Source of the DNA: Streptomyces sioyaensis
GTDB lineage: Bacteria; Actinomycetota; Actinomycetes; Streptomycetales; Streptomycetaceae
Direction of reading: 5' to 3'
Length of the DNA: 64,000 nt
Assembly (NCBI RefSeq): GCF_004122735.1
Contig: NZ_SDIF01000011.1
Coordinates: 50,033 to 114,032, forward strand
The first letter of the stretch is position 1. Each line of letters starts with the position of its first letter. Position numbers and translations under genes: made by a program. The notes under the pieces were generated by a model. It was not told the DNA's origin. It did no database searches and saw only the letters and a program-made list of their open reading frames with translations. This document shows, in pieces, positions 49,213-57,472 of the stretch.

Positions 49213-50633
49213 CGGCGCGCACGACGCACAGGGGCATCGCCGTGCTGGCGACGCTCGCCGCGGTGGCGGTGCTGCCGGGGACGGTGGGCGTGGCCTCGGC
49301 CGACGCGGTCCCCGGCTACCGCACCGCGGACGGCGCCACGCAGATCGGCGGCACCCCCACCAACGAGGACGCACCACAGCTGAAGCCCGGACTGCACACC
49401 GACACCATCAAGCGCGGCGAGCAGAAGTACTACGCCGTCACCCTGGACGACAGGACGAACGCGTACTTCTCGGCCGTCGCGGCGCCCCGGCCCGGCACCA
49501 AGGTCGAGGACTACGGCGACAAGCTCACCATCAACGTCCAGGACAGCAACGGCAATTCCTGTGACACGGGAGCCAGCCCGTTCTTCCGCGGCGGTGGCAT
49601 GGCCTATCCGATCGCCGACTACGCCACCCGCCGCATCGGGGCCGACCGCCCGGACTGCCAGAAGGCCGGCCCGTACTATCTGGTGCTCACCCGGGAGGGC
49701 TCGGCGACCTCCGGGCCCGACACCTGGCCGATCGAGCTGGACTACCTCGAAGAGCCCCCGCTCAAGGGCAGCACGCCCGCTCGGCCCGGCCAGGGCACCT
49801 GGAGCACCGCGACGCCCGCACCGCGCACGGATCCCACCGAGCGCGCCGCCAAGGGAGGCACCGGCTTCAACGATGCCGGCTCGGTCGCCACCGGGGTGTG
49901 GACGGACCGGATCCGGCCCGGCGAGACCCGCTTCTACCGCGTCCCGGTGGACTGGGGCCAGCGCCTCAACCTCAGCGCGGAGCTGCCGAACGCCACCGGC
50001 AACGTCACCGGAATCGTCGGCAACGCCCTGGGGCTGGGCGTCTACAACCCGGCCCGCGGCGCGGTCGGCACCGCCACCTTCGTCCCGTACACCGGCAAGC
50101 CCGCCGCCGCCAAGCAGTTCACCGCACCGGTCGACTACGGCAACCGCTTCAACCCGGTCGACGCAGTCAGCGCGATGCGGTTCGCGGGCTGGTACTACCT
50201 CGCGGTCTCCCTGCACCCCGATGCCGCGCGGTACTTCCCCAAGGGCACGGACCTCACGCTCCGGGTGGACGTCCTGCTCCACCCCAAGGCCGGGCCCGGC
50301 TACACCAAGCCGGCCGGCACCTTCTCCGTGACGCCCGAGGACCAGGAGACGGCGCGCAAGGGGCAGAACGCCCAGGAGGCGGCGACCAGCGGCACGCTGA
50401 TGACGGTGGCGTACGCCGGGATCGGCACCGGGGTGGTGCTGCTGGCGGGGCTCGGGACGTGGACGCTGGTGGCCCGGCGGCAGGCGGCGGGGGCGGCCGG
50501 TGTGGCGGGTCCGGCCGGCGTGGCGGGGGCCTCCGGTGAGCCGCCGGCACCGCCCGCGCTGCCGGGGCAGTCGACCCGGACCACGCAACAGGGGCAGCGG
50601 GGCGCGCAGTTCGGGCCGCCACAGGGCTGGTAG
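49209..50633 (+). CDS. Secreted, membrane-anchored protein related to the VWA gene's second half
   Basis: 474 residues from GTG 49209, overlapping the VWA gene stop (GTGA). Signal peptide (GIAVLATLAAVAVLPGTVGVASA), beta-rich body and C-terminal helix (LMTVAYAGIGTGVVLLAGLGTWTLV). Its segment GTGFNDAGSVATGVWTDRIRPGETRFYRVPVDWGQRLN closely matches the non-VWA part of the upstream protein, so the two share a domain by duplication. The VWA domain is missing here. Likely a partner in one surface complex; function unknown. Confidence 0.85.
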   Translation: MTARTTHRGIAVLATLAAVAVLPGTVGVASADAVPGYRTADGATQIGGTPTNEDAPQLKPGLHTDTIKRGEQKYYAVTLDDRTNAYFSAVAAPRPGTKVEDYGDKLTINVQDSNGNSCDTGASPFFRGGGMAYPIADYATRRIGADRPDCQKAGPYYLVLTREGSATSGPDTWPIELDYLEEPPLKGSTPARPGQGTWSTATPAPRTDPTERAAKGGTGFNDAGSVATGVWTDRIRPGETRFYRVPVDWGQRLNLSAELPNATGNVTGIVGNALGLGVYNPARGAVGTATFVPYTGKPAAAKQFTAPVDYGNRFNPVDAVSAMRFAGWYYLAVSLHPDAARYFPKGTDLTLRVDVLLHPKAGPGYTKPAGTFSVTPEDQETARKGQNAQEAATSGTLMTVAYAGIGTGVVLLAGLGTWTLVARRQAAGAAGVAGPAGVAGASGEPPAPPALPGQSTRTTQQGQRGAQFGPPQGW

Positions 50634-50640
50634 CGGGCGG

Positions 50641-50665
50641 ACGGGCCGGTCCCGCAGCGGCCCGT
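50641..50665. terminator. Possible bidirectional terminator between convergent genes
   Basis: ACGGGCCG (50641-50648) and CGGCCCGT (50658-50665) form a perfect 8-bp stem with a 9-nt loop. Confidence 0.55.
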
Positions 50666-50674
50666 GGCGGGGCG

Positions 50675-52210
50675 TCAGGCGGTCAGCAGCGCCCAGACGC
50701 CGACCGCGATGCACAGCAGGGCCACGATCAGCACCGGGACCGCGACCTTCGCGGGTGGTCCCGGTCTCCGGTACGGGGCGGGGGGCGCCGCGGCCGGCGC
50801 GGCGACGGCTGCCCCGGCCGGCGGCCGGCCGGGGACCGGCTGCGCAGCCGCCGTGTAGGGGCGGGTCGCGGCGTGCTCCGGGTGGACGGCGGACGTCGGC
50901 TCGTACGCGGGTGCCGGGGGCGGCGTCAGGGGGATGCCGGACGAGGTGCCCGGCCCGACGGGTCCCGCCGGGCCGGCCGGGGCGCCATGGCCGGTGGACG
51001 TACCGCCGTGGCCCGTAGGCATCCCCACCTGTCCCGTGGAGGCGCCCACCTGGCCCGTCGGCGAACTGCCGTGTCCCGTCGGCGAACTGCCGTGGCCCGT
51101 GGACGCCGCGCCGTGGCCCGTGGACGCCGCGCCGTGGCCCGTGGGCGCGGCGCCCGGCGGCGACAGCGGCATCGGCGTGGGGGCGGGCGCAGGAGCGGGG
51201 GTGGGCGAGGTGCTGGGCTCCGGCGGTGCCAGCTGGAAGCTGCCGGTGTCCGACATGGAGACGTGCCCGGTGGACGCCGTGCCTGTGGTGGCGCCGGCGG
51301 TCGCGGGCCCCGGGGCGTCCCCGGCGGTTCTCAGCGGTCCGTCCGGCCCGAAGCCGGCCGGCAGCGGGCCTATGTGGTCGAAGACCTCGACGATCTCGTC
51401 CTCGATCGTGAGGTCCGGCAGCAGCTCGACGGCCGCGAGGATGGCCTTGCGCGCCCCTGTGGCCGTCTTGAACCGGGCCTCCGGGTCGGGGTGCACCAGG
51501 GACGCCAGCACCTGCCACAGCGGCTCCGGCACGCCCTCGGGCGCGTTCGGGATACCGCGCTCGCTGAAGACGTCGATCAGCGCCTCGGCGTCCGGCTTGA
51601 CGCCGGTGATCAGATAGAGCGCGACCAGGCCGACCGCGAATAGGTCGGCGGGGAAGTCCGGTTCGGCGCCCAGCATCTGCTCCGGCGCGAAGTAACCGGG
51701 CGTGCCCACCACGTAGTTGGCCTCGGTGAGCCGGGGCTCACCCTTGCGCATCGCGATACCGAAGTCCGACAGCCGCAGATGCGGACGGCCGGTACCGGTG
51801 GCCTCCAGGAGGATGTTCGCCGGCTTGATGTCACGGTGCACCACCCCCTCCGCGTGCACCGCGGTCAGCCCGGCCAGCAGCTGGTCCAGCAGGACGCACA
51901 CGAACCGCGGCGGCAGCGGGCCGTAATCCCCGATCAGATGCGCCAGCGAGCCGCCGTTCACCAGATCCATGGTGAACAGCACCTTGTCGTCGTCCGCGGC
52001 CCAGCTCGCCGGGGCCAGCACATGCGGATGATCGATCCGCAGTGCCTGCTCGCGGACGAAGCGCAGCAGCGTGTGCGCGTCGCTCTGCTGCAGCACCTTG
52101 GCGGCAACGTAGCGGCGGCGCCGGGCGTCCCAGGCGCGCCAGACCGCGCCCACCCCGCCGCGACCGATCGGGTCGATCAGTTCGTACCGGCCGGCGAAGA
52201 TCTCACCCAT
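50675..52210 (-). CDS. Membrane serine/threonine protein kinase
   Basis: 511 residues from ATG 52210 (MGEIFAGRYELIDPIGRGGVGAVW). Active Hanks-type kinase: glycine loop GRGGVG (16-21), Lys38 in VAAKVL, HRD at 125-127, DFG at 149-151 and APEQ. A disordered linker holds a tandem STGHG/PTGHG/STGQVG repeat (about residues 345-430, DNA about 50.98-51.15 kb). A C-terminal helix (VPVLIVALLCIAVGVWALL) anchors it; no outer sensor domain follows. An HTH gene lies 41 bp upstream and is probably in the same operon. Confidence 0.93.
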   Translation of the reverse strand: MGEIFAGRYELIDPIGRGGVGAVWRAWDARRRRYVAAKVLQQSDAHTLLRFVREQALRIDHPHVLAPASWAADDDKVLFTMDLVNGGSLAHLIGDYGPLPPRFVCVLLDQLLAGLTAVHAEGVVHRDIKPANILLEATGTGRPHLRLSDFGIAMRKGEPRLTEANYVVGTPGYFAPEQMLGAEPDFPADLFAVGLVALYLITGVKPDAEALIDVFSERGIPNAPEGVPEPLWQVLASLVHPDPEARFKTATGARKAILAAVELLPDLTIEDEIVEVFDHIGPLPAGFGPDGPLRTAGDAPGPATAGATTGTASTGHVSMSDTGSFQLAPPEPSTSPTPAPAPAPTPMPLSPPGAAPTGHGAASTGHGAASTGHGSSPTGHGSSPTGQVGASTGQVGMPTGHGGTSTGHGAPAGPAGPVGPGTSSGIPLTPPPAPAYEPTSAVHPEHAATRPYTAAAQPVPGRPPAGAAVAAPAAAPPAPYRRPGPPAKVAVPVLIVALLCIAVGVWALLTA

Positions 52211-52251
52211 GGCGCCCCGTCCGCTGTCTGAACTCGCAAGGTCCCCTGTGG

Positions 52252-52800
52252 CTAACTCTGGTGCGCCTCGTAGTGAGCGACCGCGTCCGCGGTACGGCCG
52301 GCGCCGTAGACCCGGAGAAACTCTGCCAGTTCGGGGTGAGCGGGGGCGAGGGTGTTCGCCGCATCGATGATGTCCCCGGCGTCGGAGACGGACCGCAGCA
52401 GCGACTGGATCTCCCGCACCACGCGCCGCACCGTGGTCGCCCCGGTCGAAGACGTCTGCTGCGCGGTGTTGTTGAGCACCGAGCCCCCCGCCGTCTTCTT
52501 GATCTCCTCCATGCGGTCGGTCGCCTCGGCGGCGCTGACGCTGCCGTCCGCGACCTGGCCGGCCAGATCCTGCAGCGCCTGCACCCGCTGGACCACGGCC
52601 GGGTTGCCTATCTTTGCGCGCTGCCCGCTCATCAGCTGGGACAGCATCGGGGCGGACAGACCGAGCACCGAGGCAAGCCGGGCCTGGTTGAGACCGAGAT
52701 CGTCGATGAGACGGCGGAACAGCGCACCCAGAGGTTCCCCGTACCAACTGCGCTGCAGCTCCCGGGCCCGCGCGGTGGCTTCCTGCTGTGCTGCGTCCAT
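52252..52800 (-). CDS. HTH (Xre-type) DNA-binding protein
   Basis: 182 residues from ATG 52800, with SD GGGGAG. PLGALFRRLIDDLGLNQARLASVLGLSAPMLSQLMSGQRAKIGNPAVVQRVQ is an Xre-like helix-turn-helix; the C-terminal half is helical (SVLNNTAQQTSSTGATTVRRVVREIQSLLRSV). Encoded just upstream of the kinase, so it may be a substrate or regulator of it. In-frame open sequence upstream of the chosen start to 52908 is not supported by an SD. Confidence 0.85.
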   Translation of the reverse strand: MDAAQQEATARARELQRSWYGEPLGALFRRLIDDLGLNQARLASVLGLSAPMLSQLMSGQRAKIGNPAVVQRVQALQDLAGQVADGSVSAAEATDRMEEIKKTAGGSVLNNTAQQTSSTGATTVRRVVREIQSLLRSVSDAGDIIDAANTLAPAHPELAEFLRVYGAGRTADAVAHYEAHQS

Positions 52801-52928
52801 ACCGTCTCCCCTGTTCTCCCCGGTCGCTTCGCTGCCGCGAATCTCGCGAAGCATCCTACGGAGAGCGACGGTGTGCGGCGATACCCGGTCGGGAAAGGGT
52901 CCGGACACCGGGTACCCTGGTGCGCGAA

Positions 52929-53001
52929 GGGGCCTTAGCTCAGTTGGTAGAGCGCTGTCTTTGCATGGCAGATGTCAGGGGTTCGACTCCCCTAGGCTCC
53001 A
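52929..53001 (+). tRNA. tRNA-Ala (anticodon TGC)
   Basis: 73 nt including discriminator A, no encoded CCA. Acceptor GGGGCCT/AGGCTCC (one G-T pair), D arm GCTC/GAGC, anticodon loop TTTGCAT (TGC at 52962-52964), T loop TTCGACT. An intrinsic terminator with TTTT follows. Confidence 0.97.
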
Positions 53002-53006
53002 CGTAT

Positions 53007-53050
53007 AAATGCCCTCTGAACTGCGGAAACGTGGCTTCGGAGGGCATTTT
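53007..53050 (+). terminator. Terminator after tRNA-Ala
   Basis: AAATGCCCTCTGAA (53007-53020) pairs with TTCGGAGGGCATTT (53036-53049) with one G-T pair, then a T run, a rare U-tract terminator for this window. Confidence 0.85.
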
Positions 53051-53156
53051 GGCGTGCAGGGGGGCGTACGTGTGCACACGTCGCGCCGGAGATCGGGGCC
53101 GCGGCGTCGTCCCCGGCCCGACCGCTGACGGCCGCCGGCGCCGCCCGGCTCTCGCC

Positions 53157-53232
53157 GTGGCGTGCACCACGTACCCCGCGGTGTGCGCCACGCACCCCGT
53201 GGCGTGCACCACGTCTTCCGCGCCGTGCAGGG
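53157..53232. repeat. Short imperfect tandem repeats at the island edge
   Basis: The unit GCGTGCACCACGT/GTGTGCGCCACGC recurs at about 24-bp spacing (GTGGCGTGCACCACGTACCC, GTGTGCGCCACGCACCCC, GTGGCGTGCACCACGTCTTC). It fills most of the tRNA-Ala to LysR gap (53051-53251), which holds no convincing gene. Confidence 0.6.
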
Positions 53233-53251
53233 CCGTTCGTCGGCGTGCGTG

Positions 53252-54241
53252 TCACCGGGGCGGCAAGGACGTGCCGTCGAGGGCCTGCCCGGCAAGACGG
53301 GCGGCGCTCTTCAGGTGCTGGAGCATGAGCCGCACGGCGGGCACGGATTCGTAGGCGGGCAGGGTCAGGGCGACCACCTCCCGCTGGATGGTGGGCACGA
53401 TCGGCACCCGTCGGACCGTCCCGGACGGCAGGGAGCTCAGCGCCAGCTCCGGCAGCACGGAGACCCCCATGCCCGCGCCGACCAGGCCGATCACTGTGGG
53501 GTAGTCATCGGTGGTCAGGTCCATCCGGGGGGTGAACCCGGTGCTCTGGCAGACCTTCACCACATGGCGGCGGCAGCTCGCACAGCCGAGGATCCAGGTG
53601 TCGCCGGCCAGATCGGCGAGCTCCAGTTTCGCGGCGCCGGCGAGGTGATGGCCCTCGGGGAGCAGGCCGACGAGCCGGTCGGTCAGCAGGGGATGCGCGG
53701 CCAGACCGTTCCAGTCGGCGTCTTCCTCCTCCGTGCCCGGGACTTCCGGATGCGCGCCGGGGGCACCCGGAGAGGTGCCGGGGAGCTCCGGATACCGGAA
53801 GGCCAGCGCGATGTCGCAGTCGCCGTCGCGCAGCATGCCGATGGCGCGCGGCGGCGTCGCCTCGCTGAGCGTGACCTCCACCTCCGGCCGCGCGGCACGC
53901 AGGGCGGCCAGGGCGGGCGGGATCACCGTGGAGGTGCCGCTGAGGAAGGACACGAGCCGTACGCAGCCGGCGTGCAGGCCGGCGATGGCGGCTACCTCCT
54001 CCTCGGCCGCGGTCAGCCTGGCGAGAATGGAGGTGGCGTGCCGCGCGAGGATCTCGCCGGCTTCCGTGAGATGCGCGTCCCGCCCTGATCGGGCCAGAAG
54101 CGGCGTGCCCACGGATTTCTCAAGGGCTTTTATCTGCTGGCTGACTGCCGGTTGTGTGCATCTCAGCTCACGTGCTGCTGCGGTGAATGAACCGGCCTTC
54201 ATCACGGCATGCAGTACACGAAGGTGGCGGGGCTCGATCAC
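53252..54241 (-). CDS. LysR family transcriptional regulator
   Basis: 329 residues from GTG 54241 (MIEPRHLRVLHAVMKAGSFTAAARELRCTQPAVSQQIKALEKSVGTPLL); an ATG at 54283 would add 14. The N-terminal winged helix is typical LysR, and the C-terminal effector-binding part follows, with a Gly/Glu-rich insertion (GTSPGAPGAHPEVPGTEEEDADW). Effectors of LysR proteins are usually small metabolites of the pathway they control. It is divergent from the kinase-led operon, so it probably regulates it. The tail contains CASCRRHVV. Confidence 0.9.
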   Translation of the reverse strand: MIEPRHLRVLHAVMKAGSFTAAARELRCTQPAVSQQIKALEKSVGTPLLARSGRDAHLTEAGEILARHATSILARLTAAEEEVAAIAGLHAGCVRLVSFLSGTSTVIPPALAALRAARPEVEVTLSEATPPRAIGMLRDGDCDIALAFRYPELPGTSPGAPGAHPEVPGTEEEDADWNGLAAHPLLTDRLVGLLPEGHHLAGAAKLELADLAGDTWILGCASCRRHVVKVCQSTGFTPRMDLTTDDYPTVIGLVGAGMGVSVLPELALSSLPSGTVRRVPIVPTIQREVVALTLPAYESVPAVRLMLQHLKSAARLAGQALDGTSLPPR

Positions 54242-54570
54242 GCGGTGAGCATACGGAATTGCTGTGTTTCCGATCAACCCCATCGGCGGTCCCGGGAAAG
54301 ACCGGAAGCGGCCCGGGAAACCCTCCGTGCGGTGCCGGCAGTAACCGGATCATTCAAGTCCAGGTAAAGAGATGGGGTGCGAAGAAATGGAGCACGGAAA
54401 TCCGGATGGGCTCGGCGGTGGCATCAAGCGGCGCAAACCGGGCGAGGGGTCGGCGACTTGTCCGCAACAAAGGGCATTAAAGGGACGGAGTGGACACCGT
54501 TTTCCCGCCTCCAAAAATTCTTTTATGGATACCTAAAGGGCGTCTTGGATTGCGGCTCCGATCATGGCCG

Positions 54571-54576
54571 TATAGA
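54571..54576 (+). promoter_or_regulatory. Candidate -10 element of the amino acid operon
   Basis: TATAGA, nine bases before the ATG at 54586 of the GHMP kinase gene, which lacks an SD. TTGGAT at 54545 and TTGCGG at 54550 are possible but poorly spaced -35 elements. If used, the mRNA would be leaderless or nearly so. The region 54360-54570 is visibly richer in A and T than its surroundings. Confidence 0.35.
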
Positions 54577-54585
54577 ACTGCCCGC

Positions 54586-55485
54586 ATGCCTGCCGAGATC
54601 GTCACAACGGTCCATGGCACTTTCGGAGAAATTCTCCAGGGGTATACCTTTGGTGCGCATGGGTTCGAGCATTTTCTTTTCACTGCCCCCGTCGAGGAGT
54701 TGAAAAGCCAAGCTCGGCTGTGCCCGCATGACGGCACGGCTGAGAAGCGGCTCGGCATCACTCCGAGCGGCCGGGACAAAGCCCTTTCCGCTTTTGAAAT
54801 GCTGAGCGCCGAGTTGGGATACGGCGCTACCGACTGCACTATCGAGATCGATTCCAACATCCCGGTGGCGAAGGGCTATGCCAGCTCCACCGCGGACATC
54901 CTGGCCACCGCTCAGCTCTGCATACGCAGCCGCCACCCGGAGACCCCGGAGCCGGTCGTGCATGCTCTGGCGCTCTCCGTGGCCCGGCAGCTGGAGTACG
55001 GCGACTACCTCCTGCACCCCGGAGTCGCGGCCTGCGCCCAGCGCTCCCATCGGCTCCTGACCGCCTACCGCACGGACCTGCGCTGGACCCTCGTCGGCGT
55101 CGACGAGGGCGGCTGGGTGCGCACCGAGGAGTTCCACCAGGAGAGCCCCGAGGACCTGGGCAAGGCGCGCGTCTACGCGGAGCTCTTCGCGCAGCTCGAC
55201 ACCGCCCTGCGGGCCGACGACTACGCGGCCGCGGCCGAAGTCGCCTCCCGCAGCGCCGAGTTGCACAACGACCGGCTGCCCAAGAAATCCCTGGAGGACC
55301 TGCGGCGGATTCAGCGCGACCTGGGCGCCCTGGGCGTCTGCGTCGCGCACAGCGGAACCCTCGCGGGGCTCATCTTCTCCCGCCACCAGCCGGACCACGA
55401 CCTGCGGGTCCGGGAATGCCGCGCGGAGCTGGAGTCCTGCGGATACAGCAGCGAGACGTTCACCCTGAAAGAGGCCCAGCGTTGA
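54586..55485 (+). CDS. GHMP kinase, PduX/L-threonine kinase-like
   Basis: 299 residues from ATG 54586 (MPAEIVTTVHGTFGEILQGY); an earlier ATG at 54490 is less likely as the family starts near here. The opening GTFGEILQG resembles PduX proteins (COG4542), and the GHMP phosphate loop is PVAKGYASSTAD (93-104), as in PduX. PduX phosphorylates L-threonine on the hydroxyl. Here the substrate may be threonine, serine or a related hydroxy-amino acid. First gene of the operon; the next start overlaps its stop (TTGA). Confidence 0.85.
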   Translation: MPAEIVTTVHGTFGEILQGYTFGAHGFEHFLFTAPVEELKSQARLCPHDGTAEKRLGITPSGRDKALSAFEMLSAELGYGATDCTIEIDSNIPVAKGYASSTADILATAQLCIRSRHPETPEPVVHALALSVARQLEYGDYLLHPGVAACAQRSHRLLTAYRTDLRWTLVGVDEGGWVRTEEFHQESPEDLGKARVYAELFAQLDTALRADDYAAAAEVASRSAELHNDRLPKKSLEDLRRIQRDLGALGVCVAHSGTLAGLIFSRHQPDHDLRVRECRAELESCGYSSETFTLKEAQR

Positions 55486-56492
55486 CGACCAGCACCACCA
55501 GCACGGCTCCGGAGCCGGGAGCCGCTCCCGAGCCGGCCGCGCAGGCCGCGAGCCCGCCCCGTACCCGGTCCCAGGCCCACTACCAGGGCATGGTGCTGCT
55601 CGCCGTGTGCTGCCTGGCCCTGGGCGGGGTGTTCGTACGGATCAGTGAGATCGGCCCGGTCGCGACCGGTGCGTACCGCTCGCTCTTCGCCGTCCCGCTG
55701 CTCCTCGGGATGTCCGTCGCCCTGTCCCGGCACGCGACCAGGACGGCCAAGGACGGCCGGGACCCGGGGACGGGCGCCGCCCCGGCCAAGCAGGCCAGGG
55801 TGACGCCGCGCGACCGCCTCCTGATCGTGCTCGGCGGGCTGTTCCTCGCGGCCGACCTGTGCCTGTGGAACATCTCGTTCCTCTACACCTCGCTGGCCGA
55901 GGCCAATCTCCTGGCCAACCTCGTGCCGTTCATCATCGCCCCGCTGATGTTCTTCCTCTTCGGGGACCGCATTCCGTGGAAGCTGCTCTTCCCCGCGCTG
56001 CTGGCGCTCGGCGGCCTCTACATCCTCGTCATTCTGGGCACCGGCCTCGACCCGGAGCACCTGCGCGGTGACGTACTCGCCCTGCTGACCGCCGTGTTCT
56101 ACGCGCTGTTCCTCGTCGTGGCCAAGGGCCTGCGCGAGCGCTACGAGGCGACCCGCATCATGGCCACCCTGAGCCTGGCGTGCGCCGTGGCCTGCTTCGT
56201 GGTCGCCGCGGTCCTCGGCGAGCGCCTGTGGCCGACGACGGTCAAGGGCTGGCTGGTGCTGATCGCGCTCGCCGTGACCTCCCAGGTGCTCGGGCAGACC
56301 CTCATGGCGCACGCGGTGAAGTTCCTGCGGCTGCAACTGGCCGCCGTCTACGTGCTGCTCCAGCCGGTCGCCGCGGCCGTGTACGGCTTCGTCCTGTTCG
56401 GCCAGGAACTCAGCCCGATCCAGCTGGCGGGCATCGCCATCCTCCTCATCTCGATCTTCTGGGCCAAAAACCTTCTGGAGGGCCGCTCATGA
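55482..56492 (+). CDS. EamA/DMT family exporter
   Basis: 336 residues from TTG 55482, overlapping the kinase stop. After an Ala/Pro/Thr-rich head (1-35), ten hydrophobic helices in two EamA repeats are visible (GMVLLAVCCLALGGVFVRIS; LLAVFYALFLVVAKGLRERYEATRIM; VTSQVLGQTLMAHAVKFLRLQLAAVYVLLQPVAAAVYGFVLFGQELSPIQLAGIAILLISI). EamA proteins export amino acids and related metabolites. Operon position suggests it exports the pathway product. Stop overlaps the next ATG (ATGA). Confidence 0.88.
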   Translation: MTTSTTSTAPEPGAAPEPAAQAASPPRTRSQAHYQGMVLLAVCCLALGGVFVRISEIGPVATGAYRSLFAVPLLLGMSVALSRHATRTAKDGRDPGTGAAPAKQARVTPRDRLLIVLGGLFLAADLCLWNISFLYTSLAEANLLANLVPFIIAPLMFFLFGDRIPWKLLFPALLALGGLYILVILGTGLDPEHLRGDVLALLTAVFYALFLVVAKGLRERYEATRIMATLSLACAVACFVVAAVLGERLWPTTVKGWLVLIALAVTSQVLGQTLMAHAVKFLRLQLAAVYVLLQPVAAAVYGFVLFGQELSPIQLAGIAILLISIFWAKNLLEGRS

Positions 56493-57472
56493 CCGTCGGG
56501 CACATCACCGCCGCGCCCCCGGACCGCGTCGACCCCTACGCCGTCCTCGACGGGCTCAGCCAACTGACCACCCTCACCGCCGGCCGCCTCGGCGACACCC
56601 GGCTCGTGCTGCGCGCCGTCCACGGCAGCCCCGCCACCGAAACCAGCTTCAAGTCGATCCTCGGCCTCGGCCTGCTGCTCCTGGCCAGGGAGCGCGGCCT
56701 GCTCGCCGAGGGCCAGCCGGTGATCGAGTCCACGTCCGGGTCGCTGGGCCTGGGCCTCGCCGCCGCGGGCCGCTTACTCGGCCACGAGGTCCACCTGGTG
56801 TCCGACCCCGGCATCCCGGCCGTGACCCGGCGCAAGATCGAGCTGGCGGGCGGCGTGCTGCACCTCGCGCCCGCGCCGCACCCCGTGCTCGGCTTCCAGC
56901 AGGCCCGGGACGACCTCCTGCAACAGCTGCGGACGGAACACCCCGACTACTACTGGACCAACCAGAACGACAGCCCGCTCAACCCCGAGGTCTACACCCG
57001 CTGGGTGGTCCCCCACCTCGTGCGCACCCTGGACTTCGCGCGCATCGCCGCCGGCATCTTCTGCGTCGGCAGCGGCGGCCACTTCTCCGCGCTGTCCGCC
57101 ATGCTGGAGGCCGAGGGCATCCGCTCCTACGTCGCCGACCGGCACGGCTCCATCACCTTCGGCGGCGACCCCGCCCCCAGCATCCTGCGGGGCACCGGCA
57201 ATCAGAACCGCATACCGGCCGTCATCGACTCCGCCCGGGACCGCGTGACCGGGGTGTTCGAGGTGTCCGACGCCGAAGCCTGCGCCGGCGTCCAGGAGTT
57301 GGCGGCCCGCGGGATCAGCGTGGGCGGCTCCTCCGGCGTCTGCTACATGGGAGCCCGCCGGCTCGCCGCCGCGCTGGGGCCGAACGCCGAGGGGGAGATC
57401 CTCACCTTCTTCGCCGACCGCGGCGAACTCTATGGCACCACGCTACTGAACTGGGGAGACAGCAGTGATTGA
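56489..57472 (+). CDS. Fold-type II PLP enzyme, cysteine synthase/SbnA-like
   Basis: 327 residues from ATG 56489. PLP lysine Lys55 in ETSFKSILGLG; phosphate/substrate loop ESTSGSLG (80-87) in place of the usual S-G-N-T-G; glycine loop GSGGHFSA; GGSSG at 279-283. Relatives use O-acetyl or O-phospho-serine in beta-replacement or elimination. Following a hydroxy-amino-acid kinase, an O-phospho substrate is likely. Codon 96 (56774-56776) is TTA, so translation probably depends on bldA tRNA. It overlaps the next gene by eight bases. Confidence 0.82.
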   Translation: MTVGHITAAPPDRVDPYAVLDGLSQLTTLTAGRLGDTRLVLRAVHGSPATETSFKSILGLGLLLLARERGLLAEGQPVIESTSGSLGLGLAAAGRLLGHEVHLVSDPGIPAVTRRKIELAGGVLHLAPAPHPVLGFQQARDDLLQQLRTEHPDYYWTNQNDSPLNPEVYTRWVVPHLVRTLDFARIAAGIFCVGSGGHFSALSAMLEAEGIRSYVADRHGSITFGGDPAPSILRGTGNQNRIPAVIDSARDRVTGVFEVSDAEACAGVQELAARGISVGGSSGVCYMGARRLAAALGPNAEGEILTFFADRGELYGTTLLNWGDSSD

